Part shown: positions 57,567 to 64,000 of the stretch, one piece after another
How the letters are laid out: the number at the start of each line of letters is the position of its first letter
How positions within the stretch are numbered: the stretch's first letter is position 1
DNA from: Xanthobacter oligotrophicus
GTDB taxonomy: Bacteria > Pseudomonadota > Alphaproteobacteria > Rhizobiales > Xanthobacteraceae
Assembly (NCBI RefSeq): GCF_008364685.1
Contig: NZ_VTTL01000012.1
Coordinates: forward strand, 124,001-188,000
DNA length: 64,000 bases
Direction: 5' to 3'
Program-made: the position numbers and the translations under genes
The notes under the pieces: generated by a model
Database searches by the model: none
What the model saw: only the letters and a program-made list of their open reading frames with translations
What the model was told of the DNA's origin: nothing

Positions 57567-57681
57567 CACATCGTCGCCGTCCGGCTTGACCGGAGGGTCC
57601 ATCTTACCGCTGGTCCAGTCCCCGCCACTTTGTCCCGGCCGGGCCATGGGCCGTCCGGTCAAGCCGGACGGCGACGATGTG
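57567..57681. repeat. 28-bp perfect inverted repeat pair
   Basis: Arms 57567-57594 and 57654-57681 are exact reverse complements over 28 bases, separated by 59 nt. The arm core CCGTCCGGCTTGACCGG is itself near-palindromic, as in dispersed intergenic repeat families of Alphaproteobacteria. No transposase is present. Confidence 0.85.
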
Positions 57682-57755
57682 CAATCTCCTTACACCAACG
57701 GCCCCGGTCTTTGACCGGTGCCGAGAGGGTCGCGCTCAAGCGCCGCGCGGGCTTG

Positions 57756-57792
57756 ACCAAAGGCCCGTGAGTCAAGCTCAAGGGCCTTTGGT
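57756..57792. terminator. Hairpin between convergent genes
   Basis: Stem ACCAAAGGCCC (57756-57766) / GGGCCTTTGGT (57782-57792), 11 bp perfect, with a 15-nt loop. No clear T-run; possible bidirectional terminator for the HEAT-repeat and TRAP genes. Confidence 0.5.
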
Positions 57793-57837
57793 ATTAGGGC
57801 CCCGCCCCCATCCTTTCGCGAAGGCGAACCGCCGCCC

Positions 57838-58869
57838 TCAGGACAGCTTGCCGGTGTAGCTCTCCAGGATGGACCAGGCCTCGTCGCCGAACTTGCCCTT
57901 CCACTCGGAATAGAAGCCGGCCTTGCGCAGCTGGTCGCGGAAGCTGTCCACCTTGGGCTCGTTGAAGACGAGGCCCTTTGCGCTCAGCTCCTTGCGCAGG
58001 GTGCCGTTGAGCGCCAGCACGTCCTCGCGCTCCTTCAGGCCGGCGGCGTTGATGTTCTTCGCCACGATGGCGCGCAGGTCGTCGGGCAGCTGCTCGAAGG
58101 CGCGGCGGTTGGCCAGGAACCAGAAGCCGTCCCACATGTGGTTGGTGAGGGAGCAGTATTTCTGCACCTCGTAGAGCTTCGCCGTGGCGATGATGGCGAG
58201 CGGGTTCTCCTGCGCGTCCACGATGCGGGTCTGGAGCGCGCTGTAGACCTCGGCGAAGTTGAGGCTCGCGGGGGCGCTGTCGAAGGCCTTGAACATGGAG
58301 GTCCACAGCGGCGACACCGGCACCCGGATCTTCAGGCCCTTGAGGTCGGCGGCGGTCTCGATGGGCCGGGTGGAGGTGGTGATCTGCCGGAAGCCGTTGT
58401 CCCAGATATTGTCCATGGCGATGATGCCGGCCTTGGAGATCTGGCCGCGCACATAGGCGCCGAGCCCGCCGTCCATGGCCTTCCACACGGTGGCGTAATC
58501 CGGGAAGGCGAAGCCGATGCCGCTCACCGAGGCGTTCGGGATCAGGGTGGAGAGGATGAGCGGGGAGAGGGTGAAGAACTCGATGCCCCCCGAGCGCAGC
58601 TGGCTCAGCATGTCGGTGTCGCCGCCGAGCTGGCTGGAGGGGAACACCTTGATCTCGACGCGGCCCTGGGTCTCGGCCTTGATCTTGTCCACCATCTCGC
58701 CCGCGCGCACGTTCATGGGGTGCGTGACCGGCAGGTTGTTGGCGTATTTGTAGGAAAATTCCGCGCTCTGCGCCCGCGCGACGAAGGGGGCGAACACGCC
58801 GCCCGCCACGCCGCCCGCAAGGGCTCCGGCCGCGCCGGCCTTGAAAAGGGTGCGACGGGTCAACATCAT
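57838..58869 (-). CDS. TRAP transporter solute receptor (DctP family), no membrane subunits nearby
   Basis: 343-aa periplasmic receptor. N-terminal Tat-type signal MMLTRRTLFKAGAAGALAGG (RRTLFK). DctP core: YKYANNLPVTHPMNVRAGEMVDKIKAETQGRVEIKVFPSSQLGGDTDMLSQLRSG and the IRVPVSP Arg region that binds a ligand carboxylate, then AEVYSALQTRIVDAQENPL. GGAGGAG lies 8-9 nt before the chosen ATG. The DctQ/DctM membrane genes that such a receptor needs are absent on both sides. Divergent from an IclR regulator with palindromes before each gene, so a carboxylate inducer is likely. Confidence 0.9.
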   Translation of the reverse strand: MMLTRRTLFKAGAAGALAGGVAGGVFAPFVARAQSAEFSYKYANNLPVTHPMNVRAGEMVDKIKAETQGRVEIKVFPSSQLGGDTDMLSQLRSGGIEFFTLSPLILSTLIPNASVSGIGFAFPDYATVWKAMDGGLGAYVRGQISKAGIIAMDNIWDNGFRQITTSTRPIETAADLKGLKIRVPVSPLWTSMFKAFDSAPASLNFAEVYSALQTRIVDAQENPLAIIATAKLYEVQKYCSLTNHMWDGFWFLANRRAFEQLPDDLRAIVAKNINAAGLKEREDVLALNGTLRKELSAKGLVFNEPKVDSFRDQLRKAGFYSEWKGKFGDEAWSILESYTGKLS

Positions 58870-58913
58870 GCTGGCAGCTCCTCCTGGCGGTCCATTCGGA
58901 CCGGTTTCCTCTG

Positions 58914-58930
58914 GGTCCAGTATATGGACC
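58914..58930. promoter_or_regulatory. IclR operator candidate upstream of the TRAP receptor
   Basis: GGTCCA-N5-TGGACC, perfect 6-5-6 palindrome with AT-rich centre, 45 nt before the receptor ATG. The same motif recurs with one mismatch at 59035-59051 before the IclR gene. A shorter GGTCC-containing repeat (about 58890) lies closer to the start. Confidence 0.65.
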
Positions 58931-59034
58931 TCGTATCCCTGCGGCCCATGCTGGCCCGCTTGTGGGATTTTCGCAAGCCCATTATGGTCGTTGAAGACGC
59001 TGCGCTGCGGTGGTCTCAACGATATCAAGATCTA

Positions 59035-59051
59035 GGTCCACATACTGGATC
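59035..59051. promoter_or_regulatory. IclR operator candidate abutting the IclR start
   Basis: GGTCCA-N5-TGGATC, the same 6-5-6 design as at 58914-58930 with one mismatch, ending directly at the IclR ATG (59052). Suggests autorepression. Confidence 0.6.
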
Positions 59052-59972
59052 ATGGGAGAGCGCGTGGGACGGGCACACAAGCCCCCCGCCGTCCGGCCCG
59101 GCCCCGAGCCGGCGCGCGCCGGCGGCTTATCTTCCGGCGAAACCGCCGGCGGGGGAACGCAGAGCATCGAGCGGGCGGTGGCGCTGCTTCTGACGGTGGG
59201 CCGCGCAGCCCCCGAGGGCGCGCGGCTGTCCGATCTGGTGCGGCTGTGCGGCCTGCCCAAGCCCACCGTGCGGCGGGTGCTGCTGGCGCTGGTGCGCACC
59301 GGCCTGCTCGACCAGGACGAGGTGACGCGGCGCTATCATGTGGGGCCGGAAGCCTATGTGCTCGGCACCCTCGCCGGCACCCGCTTTGGCATCCATGCCC
59401 TGGCGCTGGACGGCCTTGCCCGCCTCGCCCGCACCAGCGGCGACTGCGCCTTCCTCTCCGTCCCGCGCGGGGCCTTCAGCGTATGCCTGCACCGGGAGGA
59501 GGGCACCTGGCCCATCCGCACCCACGTGCTGCAGGCCGGCGACCGGCACCCGCTGGGCATCGGCGCCGGCGGGCTCGCGCTGCTCGCCGCTTTGCCGGAT
59601 GCGGAGGTGGAGCGCATGCTCGCCGCCAATGCGCAGGCGCTGGCGGCCCATTATCCCGGCTATGGGGTCGAGGTGATGCGCGCGCAGGTGGCCGATGCCC
59701 GCGCTCGTGGCTATGCGCTCAATCCCGGCCTTTATGTCGCCGGCTCCTGGGGCATTGCCGTGCCGGTGCTGGGGCCGGACGGGCGCCCCTTGGGCGCGCT
59801 GTCGCTTGCCGCCATCGACAGCCGGCTCTCGCCTGAGCGGCAGGCCGAGCTGGTGCCGCTGCTGAAGCGCGAGGCGCAGGCGCTGGAATCCGCCCTCGGC
59901 CACCGCACGGCCGGTGAGCCCGCCGTCGCGGTGCAGCCCAACGGGCGCGCCATTGCCAAGGGGATGCCGTGA
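59052..59972 (+). CDS. IclR-family transcriptional regulator
   Basis: 306-aa regulator. After a Pro/Ala-rich N-terminal tail of ~35 residues comes the winged HTH (TQSIERAVALLLTVGRAAPEGARLSDLVRLCGLPKPTVRRVLLALVRTGLL), then the GAF-like effector domain ending with GSWGIAVPVLGPDGRPLGALSLAAIDSRLSPERQAELVPLLK. ATG 59052 is used rather than an upstream in-frame start because the palindrome ends exactly there. It diverges from the TRAP receptor and is followed by an acyl-CoA synthetase and an SDR gene, its probable regulon. Confidence 0.92.
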   Translation: MGERVGRAHKPPAVRPGPEPARAGGLSSGETAGGGTQSIERAVALLLTVGRAAPEGARLSDLVRLCGLPKPTVRRVLLALVRTGLLDQDEVTRRYHVGPEAYVLGTLAGTRFGIHALALDGLARLARTSGDCAFLSVPRGAFSVCLHREEGTWPIRTHVLQAGDRHPLGIGAGGLALLAALPDAEVERMLAANAQALAAHYPGYGVEVMRAQVADARARGYALNPGLYVAGSWGIAVPVLGPDGRPLGALSLAAIDSRLSPERQAELVPLLKREAQALESALGHRTAGEPAVAVQPNGRAIAKGMP

Positions 59973-60041
59973 TGGCGCCTGCCGATAGGTCCTTGTCTTT
60001 CCGCGCGCGCCCTGCGCGCGCCTCCTGCCCGGAGTGATCCC

Positions 60042-61700
60042 ATGTCCCCTGAACCTGTCGAAATGCCCGCCGTCGCCGAGGGCGCACCCAAGGGCGGTGT
60101 CGCCCGCTCCAGTCGGCGAGTGATGAACCTGTCCCATGTGCTGCGCCAGGCGGCGCGGCGCTTCCCCGGCGAGATCGGCTTCGTGGACGGCGCCCGCACG
60201 CTCACCTGGGGCGAGATGGAGGCGCGGGTGGACGCCATGGCCGTGGAACTCGCCCATCGCGGGGTGGGCAAGGGCGACCGCATCCTGGTGCAGTCCAAGA
60301 ACTGCCTTGAAATGTTCGAGAGCATGTTCGCCGCCTTCCGCGTCGGCGCGGTGTGGGTGCCCACCAATTTCCGCCAGACCCCGGGGGAGGTGGCCTATCT
60401 CGCCTCCGCTTCGGGGGCGCGGCTGATGATCTGCCACGCCGATTTCCCCGAGCATGTGCCCGCCGTGCTGGCCGAGGCGCCGTCCGTCGAGGCGGTGATC
60501 GCCATCGGCGCCGCCGATTTCGGGCCGGACTATGCCGACCTCGTCGCCGCCCGCCTCGGGGAAAGGGCGAAGGTGGCGGACGTGGAGCACGATGACCCGT
60601 GCTGGTTCTTCTTCACCTCCGGCACCACGGGGCGGCCCAAGGCGGCGGTGCTCACCCACGGCCAGATGGCCTTCGTCATCACCAACCATCTGTGCGACCT
60701 GATGCCCGGCACCACGAATGCCGACGCCTCCCTGGTGGTGGCGCCGCTCTCCCACGGGGCGGGCGTGCACCAATTGGTGCAGGTGGCGCGGGCGGTGAAG
60801 ACCATCCTCATGCCGTCCGAGAAGTTCGACGCGGCCGAGGCGTGGCGGCTGGTGGAGGAATGGCGCGTCACCAACATGTTCACCGTGCCCACCATCACCA
60901 AGCTGCTGGCCGAGCATCCCTCGGTGAAGACTTACGATCATTCCTCCCTGCGCTACGTCATCTATGCCGGCGCGCCCATGTATCGGGAGGACCAGAAGCG
61001 GGCGCTGAAGGCGCTGGGCAAGGTTCTGGTGCAGTATTTCGGGCTGGGCGAGGTCACCGGCAACATCACCGTGCTGCCGCCGGCGCTGCATGATCCCGAG
61101 GACGGCCCGGACCTGAAGCTCGGCACCTGCGGCTTCGAGCGCACGGGCATCCAGGTCCAGATCCAGAACGATGCGGGGGAGGAGGCGCAGCCCTTCGAGA
61201 CCGGGGAAATCTGCGTCTGCGGCCCCGCCGTGTTCGCCGGCTATTACGACAACCCGGAAGCCAACGCCAAGGCGTTCCGCGACGGCTGGTTCCGCACCGG
61301 CGACCTCGGCCACATGGACAACGAGGGCTTCGTCTACATCACCGGCCGCGCTTCCGACATGTACATATCGGGCGGCTCCAACGTCTATCCGCGCGAGGTG
61401 GAGGAGAAGGTGCTCACCCATCCGGCGGTGGCGGAGGTGGCGATCCTCGGCGTGCCCGATCCCATGTGGGGCGAGGTGGGTGTGGCGGTGTGCGTGCTGC
61501 GCGAGGGGGCAAGCCTCGCCGAGGACGAGCTGATCGCGTTCCTCGACGGCAAGGTCGCCCGCTACAAGATGCCCCGCCGCATCCATTTCTGGGATGCGCT
61601 GCCGAAATCCGCCTACGGCAAGATCACCAAGAAGATGGTGCGCGAGGCCTTGGCCGAACGCGGCCTGCTGGAGCCGGCGCCCGCCACGCGCTCCGCCTGA
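60042..61700 (+). CDS. AMP-forming acyl-CoA synthetase
   Basis: 552-aa ligase. P-loop WFFFTSGTTGRPKAAVLTHGQM, VQYFGLGEVTG, hinge DGWFRTGDLGHMDNEGFVYITGRASDMYISGGSNVYPREVEEKV, catalytic Lys in LPKSAYGKITKKMV. It belongs to the broad group of medium-chain, benzoate-like and cyclic-acid CoA ligases. An in-frame ATG at residue 28 (MNLSHVLRQ) is an alternative start, because the first 27 residues are not family-like. It lies 69 nt after IclR and is probably under its control, acting on the acid captured by the TRAP receptor. Confidence 0.88.
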   Translation: MSPEPVEMPAVAEGAPKGGVARSSRRVMNLSHVLRQAARRFPGEIGFVDGARTLTWGEMEARVDAMAVELAHRGVGKGDRILVQSKNCLEMFESMFAAFRVGAVWVPTNFRQTPGEVAYLASASGARLMICHADFPEHVPAVLAEAPSVEAVIAIGAADFGPDYADLVAARLGERAKVADVEHDDPCWFFFTSGTTGRPKAAVLTHGQMAFVITNHLCDLMPGTTNADASLVVAPLSHGAGVHQLVQVARAVKTILMPSEKFDAAEAWRLVEEWRVTNMFTVPTITKLLAEHPSVKTYDHSSLRYVIYAGAPMYREDQKRALKALGKVLVQYFGLGEVTGNITVLPPALHDPEDGPDLKLGTCGFERTGIQVQIQNDAGEEAQPFETGEICVCGPAVFAGYYDNPEANAKAFRDGWFRTGDLGHMDNEGFVYITGRASDMYISGGSNVYPREVEEKVLTHPAVAEVAILGVPDPMWGEVGVAVCVLREGASLAEDELIAFLDGKVARYKMPRRIHFWDALPKSAYGKITKKMVREALAERGLLEPAPATRSA

Positions 61701-61745
61701 AGAGCGCCGCAGCACCGGAAACAAAAGCCCAAAGGGAGAGACGTG

Positions 61746-62507
61746 ATGAGCAGGACGCGAAGCGTGATCGTGACGGGAGGCGCCTCCGGCATCGGCCTCG
61801 CCGCGGTGGAGGCGCTTCTGGTGGAAGGCTGGCGCGTGGTCGCGGCCGATATCGATGCGGTGGCGGTGGAGAAGGCGCGGGCGCAGCTTGCCGGCCATGG
61901 CGACCGCGTGCGCGTCGAGGTGGCGGACATCTCCGACGAGGCGCAGGTGGTGGACCTCGTCACCCGCACGAGCCTTGAGTTCGGCCCGCTTTGGGGCGTG
62001 GTGAATTCCGCCGGCATCGCCCGCGATGTGCCGGCGCTGGACACCTCGGTGTCGCTGTTCCGCGAGATCCTCGACGTGAACCTCGTCGGCACCTTCCTGG
62101 TGGCGCGCGAGGCGGCGCGGGTGATGAAGGAGAATGGCGGCGGCGCCATCGTCAACATCGCCTCGGTTTCCGGCATAAGGGGCAATCTCGGCCGCTCGGC
62201 CTATGGCGCCTCTAAGGGCGGCGTACTGGTGCTGACGCAGATCCTCGCCGTGGAGTTCGCGCCCTTCAACATCCGCGTGAACGGCATCGCCCCCGGTCCC
62301 ATCGAGACGCCCATGGTGAAGGCCATGCACACGCCGGAAGCCCGTGCCGGCTGGATGAAGACCGTGCCCATGCGCCGCTATGCCAGCCCCTCCGAGGTGG
62401 CCGGCGGCATCGCCTTCCTGCTGGACGAGACCAAGTCCTCCTTCATCACCGGCCAGACCCTCAACGTGGACGGCGGCTTCACCGCCGGCGGGCTGATCGG
62501 GCTTTAG
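61746..62507 (+). CDS. SDR-family NAD(P)-dependent oxidoreductase (FabG-like)
   Basis: 253-aa classical short-chain dehydrogenase: cofactor motif VTGGASGIGLAAVEALL, NSAG (VVNSAGIARD), catalytic Ser in IASVSGIRG, YGASKGG (Tyr-x3-Lys), and FITGQTLNVDGGF near the end. The acidic residue AADID after strand 2 favours NAD over NADP. ATG 61746 is preferred to the adjoining GTG. A ribosome site AAGGGAGAG lies upstream. Likely the dehydrogenase step for the compound activated by the preceding ligase. Confidence 0.92.
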   Translation: MSRTRSVIVTGGASGIGLAAVEALLVEGWRVVAADIDAVAVEKARAQLAGHGDRVRVEVADISDEAQVVDLVTRTSLEFGPLWGVVNSAGIARDVPALDTSVSLFREILDVNLVGTFLVAREAARVMKENGGGAIVNIASVSGIRGNLGRSAYGASKGGVLVLTQILAVEFAPFNIRVNGIAPGPIETPMVKAMHTPEARAGWMKTVPMRRYASPSEVAGGIAFLLDETKSSFITGQTLNVDGGFTAGGLIGL

Positions 62508-62722
62508 CTTTCGTAACCTTGGCGTCTGGATATGGGCATTGCCTGATGCGCAGGAGTCTTGCGCTGGGTCCCGGCTCGGCGCTCCGGCTCCGCCGTCGCT
62601 GGTCCGGGAAACCGTCGCGCCCCAGTTGACGCCGCCGCCCGGCGCGGCATCGTCTGGGGGGAGGGCGCGGTGAGTCCGGCGCGATGATGCACGCAGCCGA
62701 GAGGCCGGAGGTGGAGGCGGGG

Positions 62723-64000
62723 ATGGAGGAAACCACGCGCGTCTTCGACCTCGCCATCATCGGCGGCGGCATCAATGGCGCTGGCATCGCCCGCGATGCG
62801 GCGGGGCGCGGCCTGTCGGTGGTGCTGTTCGAAAAGGCGGACCTGGCCTCCGGTACCTCGTCCGCCTCCACCAAGCTCATCCATGGCGGGCTGCGCTACC
62901 TGGAACATTACGCCTTCCGCCTGGTGAGGGAGGCGCTGGCCGAGCGCGAGGTGCTGTGGGGCATCGCCCCGCACATCATCTGGCCGCTGCGCTTCGTGCT
63001 GCCGCACCATCGCGGCCTGCGCCCGGCGTGGATGCTGTGGCTGGGCCTGTTTCTCTACGACCATATGGGCGGCCGCCGCCTGCTGCCGCCCACGCGCACG
63101 CTGGACCTGAGGCACGACCCCGCCGGTCTCCCGCTGCGCCACGACCTTGGCACGGCATTCGAATATTCCGACTGCTGGGTGGAGGATGCCCGCCTCGTGG
63201 TGCTCAATGCCCGCGATGCGGCGGACCGGGGCGCCTCCATCCGTCCGCGTACCAGGGTGGTGGGCGCGCATCGCGCCGATGGCCTGTGGGAGATCGCGGT
63301 GGAAGGCGCGGCGGGGCGGCAGAGCGTGCGCGCCCGCGCGCTGGTGGATGCCGCTGGCCCCTGGGCCGGGCAGGTGCTGGACGTGTTGCAGGTGAAGGCG
63401 AGCGCGCGCCTGCGCCTCGTCAAGGGTAGCCACATCGTGGTGCACCGCCTGTTCGCGCACGATCGCTGCTACCTGTTCCAGAATGGCGACGGGCGCATCG
63501 TGTTCGCCATCCCCTATGAGGGCGACTTCACCCTCATCGGCACCACCGACCTCGACTATGACGGCCGGCCGGAGGACGTGGCGGCGAGCCCCGAGGAGGT
63601 GGCCTATCTGTGCGCGGCGGCCAGCGACTATTTCGCCGCCTCGCTCGCGCCGGAGCAGGTGGTGTGGGCCTATTCCGGCGTGCGCGCCCTGTACGACGAA
63701 GGCGCGGGCAAGGCGCAGGAAGCGACCCGCGACTATGTGCTGGCCCTCGACGCACCGGAGGGCGCGGCGCCGCTTCTGTCCGTGTTCGGCGGCAAGATCA
63801 CCACCTATCGCCGCCTGGCCGAGGCCGCGCTGGCGCGGCTCGTGCCCCATTTGGCGCCGCACCTGCCGGTGCTGGGTCCGGCCTTTACGGGCAGGGTGCC
63901 GCTGCCGGGCGGGGATTTCCCGCGGCAGGGGTTCGAGCATCTGCTGAAAAGCCTGCGCCGCACCTTTCCCGCCCTCGATCCGGCCCTGCTCAAGCGCCTC
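62723..64000 (+). CDS. glpD: Glycerol-3-phosphate dehydrogenase, aerobic type (cut by right edge)
   Basis: The first 426 residues are in the window and the frame is open at the edge. FAD-dependent membrane-bound oxidation of sn-glycerol 3-phosphate to dihydroxyacetone phosphate. FAD motif FDLAIIGGGINGAGIARDAAGRGLSVVLFEKADLASGTSSASTKLIHGGLRYLE, family blocks YSDCWVEDARLVVLNARDA, GPWAGQVLD, IPYEGDFTLIGTTDLDYDG and GGKITTYRRLAEAAL. ATG 62723 has GGAGG 5 nt upstream; in-frame ATGs at 62684 and 62687 are less well placed. No glpK, glpF or glpR is visible before the edge. Confidence 0.95.
   Translation, partial: MEETTRVFDLAIIGGGINGAGIARDAAGRGLSVVLFEKADLASGTSSASTKLIHGGLRYLEHYAFRLVREALAEREVLWGIAPHIIWPLRFVLPHHRGLRPAWMLWLGLFLYDHMGGRRLLPPTRTLDLRHDPAGLPLRHDLGTAFEYSDCWVEDARLVVLNARDAADRGASIRPRTRVVGAHRADGLWEIAVEGAAGRQSVRARALVDAAGPWAGQVLDVLQVKASARLRLVKGSHIVVHRLFAHDRCYLFQNGDGRIVFAIPYEGDFTLIGTTDLDYDGRPEDVAASPEEVAYLCAAASDYFAASLAPEQVVWAYSGVRALYDEGAGKAQEATRDYVLALDAPEGAAPLLSVFGGKITTYRRLAEAALARLVPHLAPHLPVLGPAFTGRVPLPGGDFPRQGFEHLLKSLRRTFPALDPALLKRL

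Larger units (their letters stand above)
57423..57837. other. Intergenic region with two inverted-repeat structures
   Basis: About 415 nt between two convergent genes, without a recognisable gene. It holds a 28-bp perfect inverted repeat pair (57567-57594 and 57654-57681) and a separate hairpin at 57756-57792. Confidence 0.6.

Noticed and set aside
59127-62330. 1067-codon minus-strand open frame
   Set aside because: Spans three well-defined plus-strand genes (IclR, CoA ligase, SDR) in antisense and contains no recognisable domain.

Overview
The window is GC-rich chromosomal DNA with dense, short-spaced operons, ATGA, GTGA and TGATG start-stop overlaps and purple-bacterial gene families. This fits a free-living, metabolically versatile alphaproteobacterium of the Hyphomicrobiales (Xanthobacteraceae-like). 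That placement is inferred from gene content and composition; no rRNA or other taxonomic marker is present, and I saw no tRNA, CRISPR array or insertion sequence.

Layout. (1) 1-7931: hydroxamate siderophore locus. It has an NRPS (cut by the left edge) that begins with a fatty-acyl-AMP-ligase-like domain, an MbtH protein, a SyrD/PvdE-type exporter, and divergently an N-acyltransferase and an L-ornithine/L-lysine N-monooxygenase. Three copies of CCTAAAT-N16-CGT, the iron-starvation box read by PvdS-type sigma factors, stand in front of the three transcription units. (2) 8.3-17.5 kb: a small membrane protein, an IalB-family secreted protein, a 2018-residue autotransporter and a divergent AraC regulator across an AT-rich gap. 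(3) 17.6-38.2 kb: a catabolic island whose gene set and order match the hmf furan pathway (5-hydroxymethylfurfural, furfural, 2-furoate): GMC oxidase, aldehyde dehydrogenase, a TPP enzyme, MFS carrier, enoyl-CoA hydratase, acyl-CoA synthetase, three-part molybdenum hydroxylase, AraC regulator, NMT1-type ABC importer, UbiD decarboxylase, UbiX flavin prenyltransferase and a LysR regulator. (4) 38.3-42 kb: an FMN and an FAD 2-hydroxyacid dehydrogenase, and a GntR/FCD regulator with its own palindrome.

(5) 42.1-48.8 kb: a complete branched-chain-amino-acid-type (Liv) ABC importer followed by an acyl-CoA synthetase, suggesting uptake and CoA activation of an organic acid. (6) 48.8-53.9 kb: a cNMP-binding/PP2C-type phosphatase, a potassium-channel-like protein, the housekeeping GTPase TypA/BipA, and an LhgO-like FAD oxidase. 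(7) 54.0-57.4 kb: a compact four-gene operon of unknown role with a DUF971 protein, an AprA-like flavoprotein, an AprB-like ferredoxin and a HEAT-repeat protein. (8) 57.8-62.5 kb: an orphan TRAP solute receptor divergent from an IclR regulator, followed by an acyl-CoA synthetase and an SDR dehydrogenase; matching 6-5-6 palindromes lie before both divergent genes. (9) 62.7 kb to the right edge: glycerol-3-phosphate dehydrogenase, incomplete.

The strongest observations are the three iron-starvation boxes, the hmf-like pathway in a single block with extra TPP and ALDH genes, and the AprBA-like/HEAT/DUF971 operon, which is the best candidate here for an undescribed redox system.
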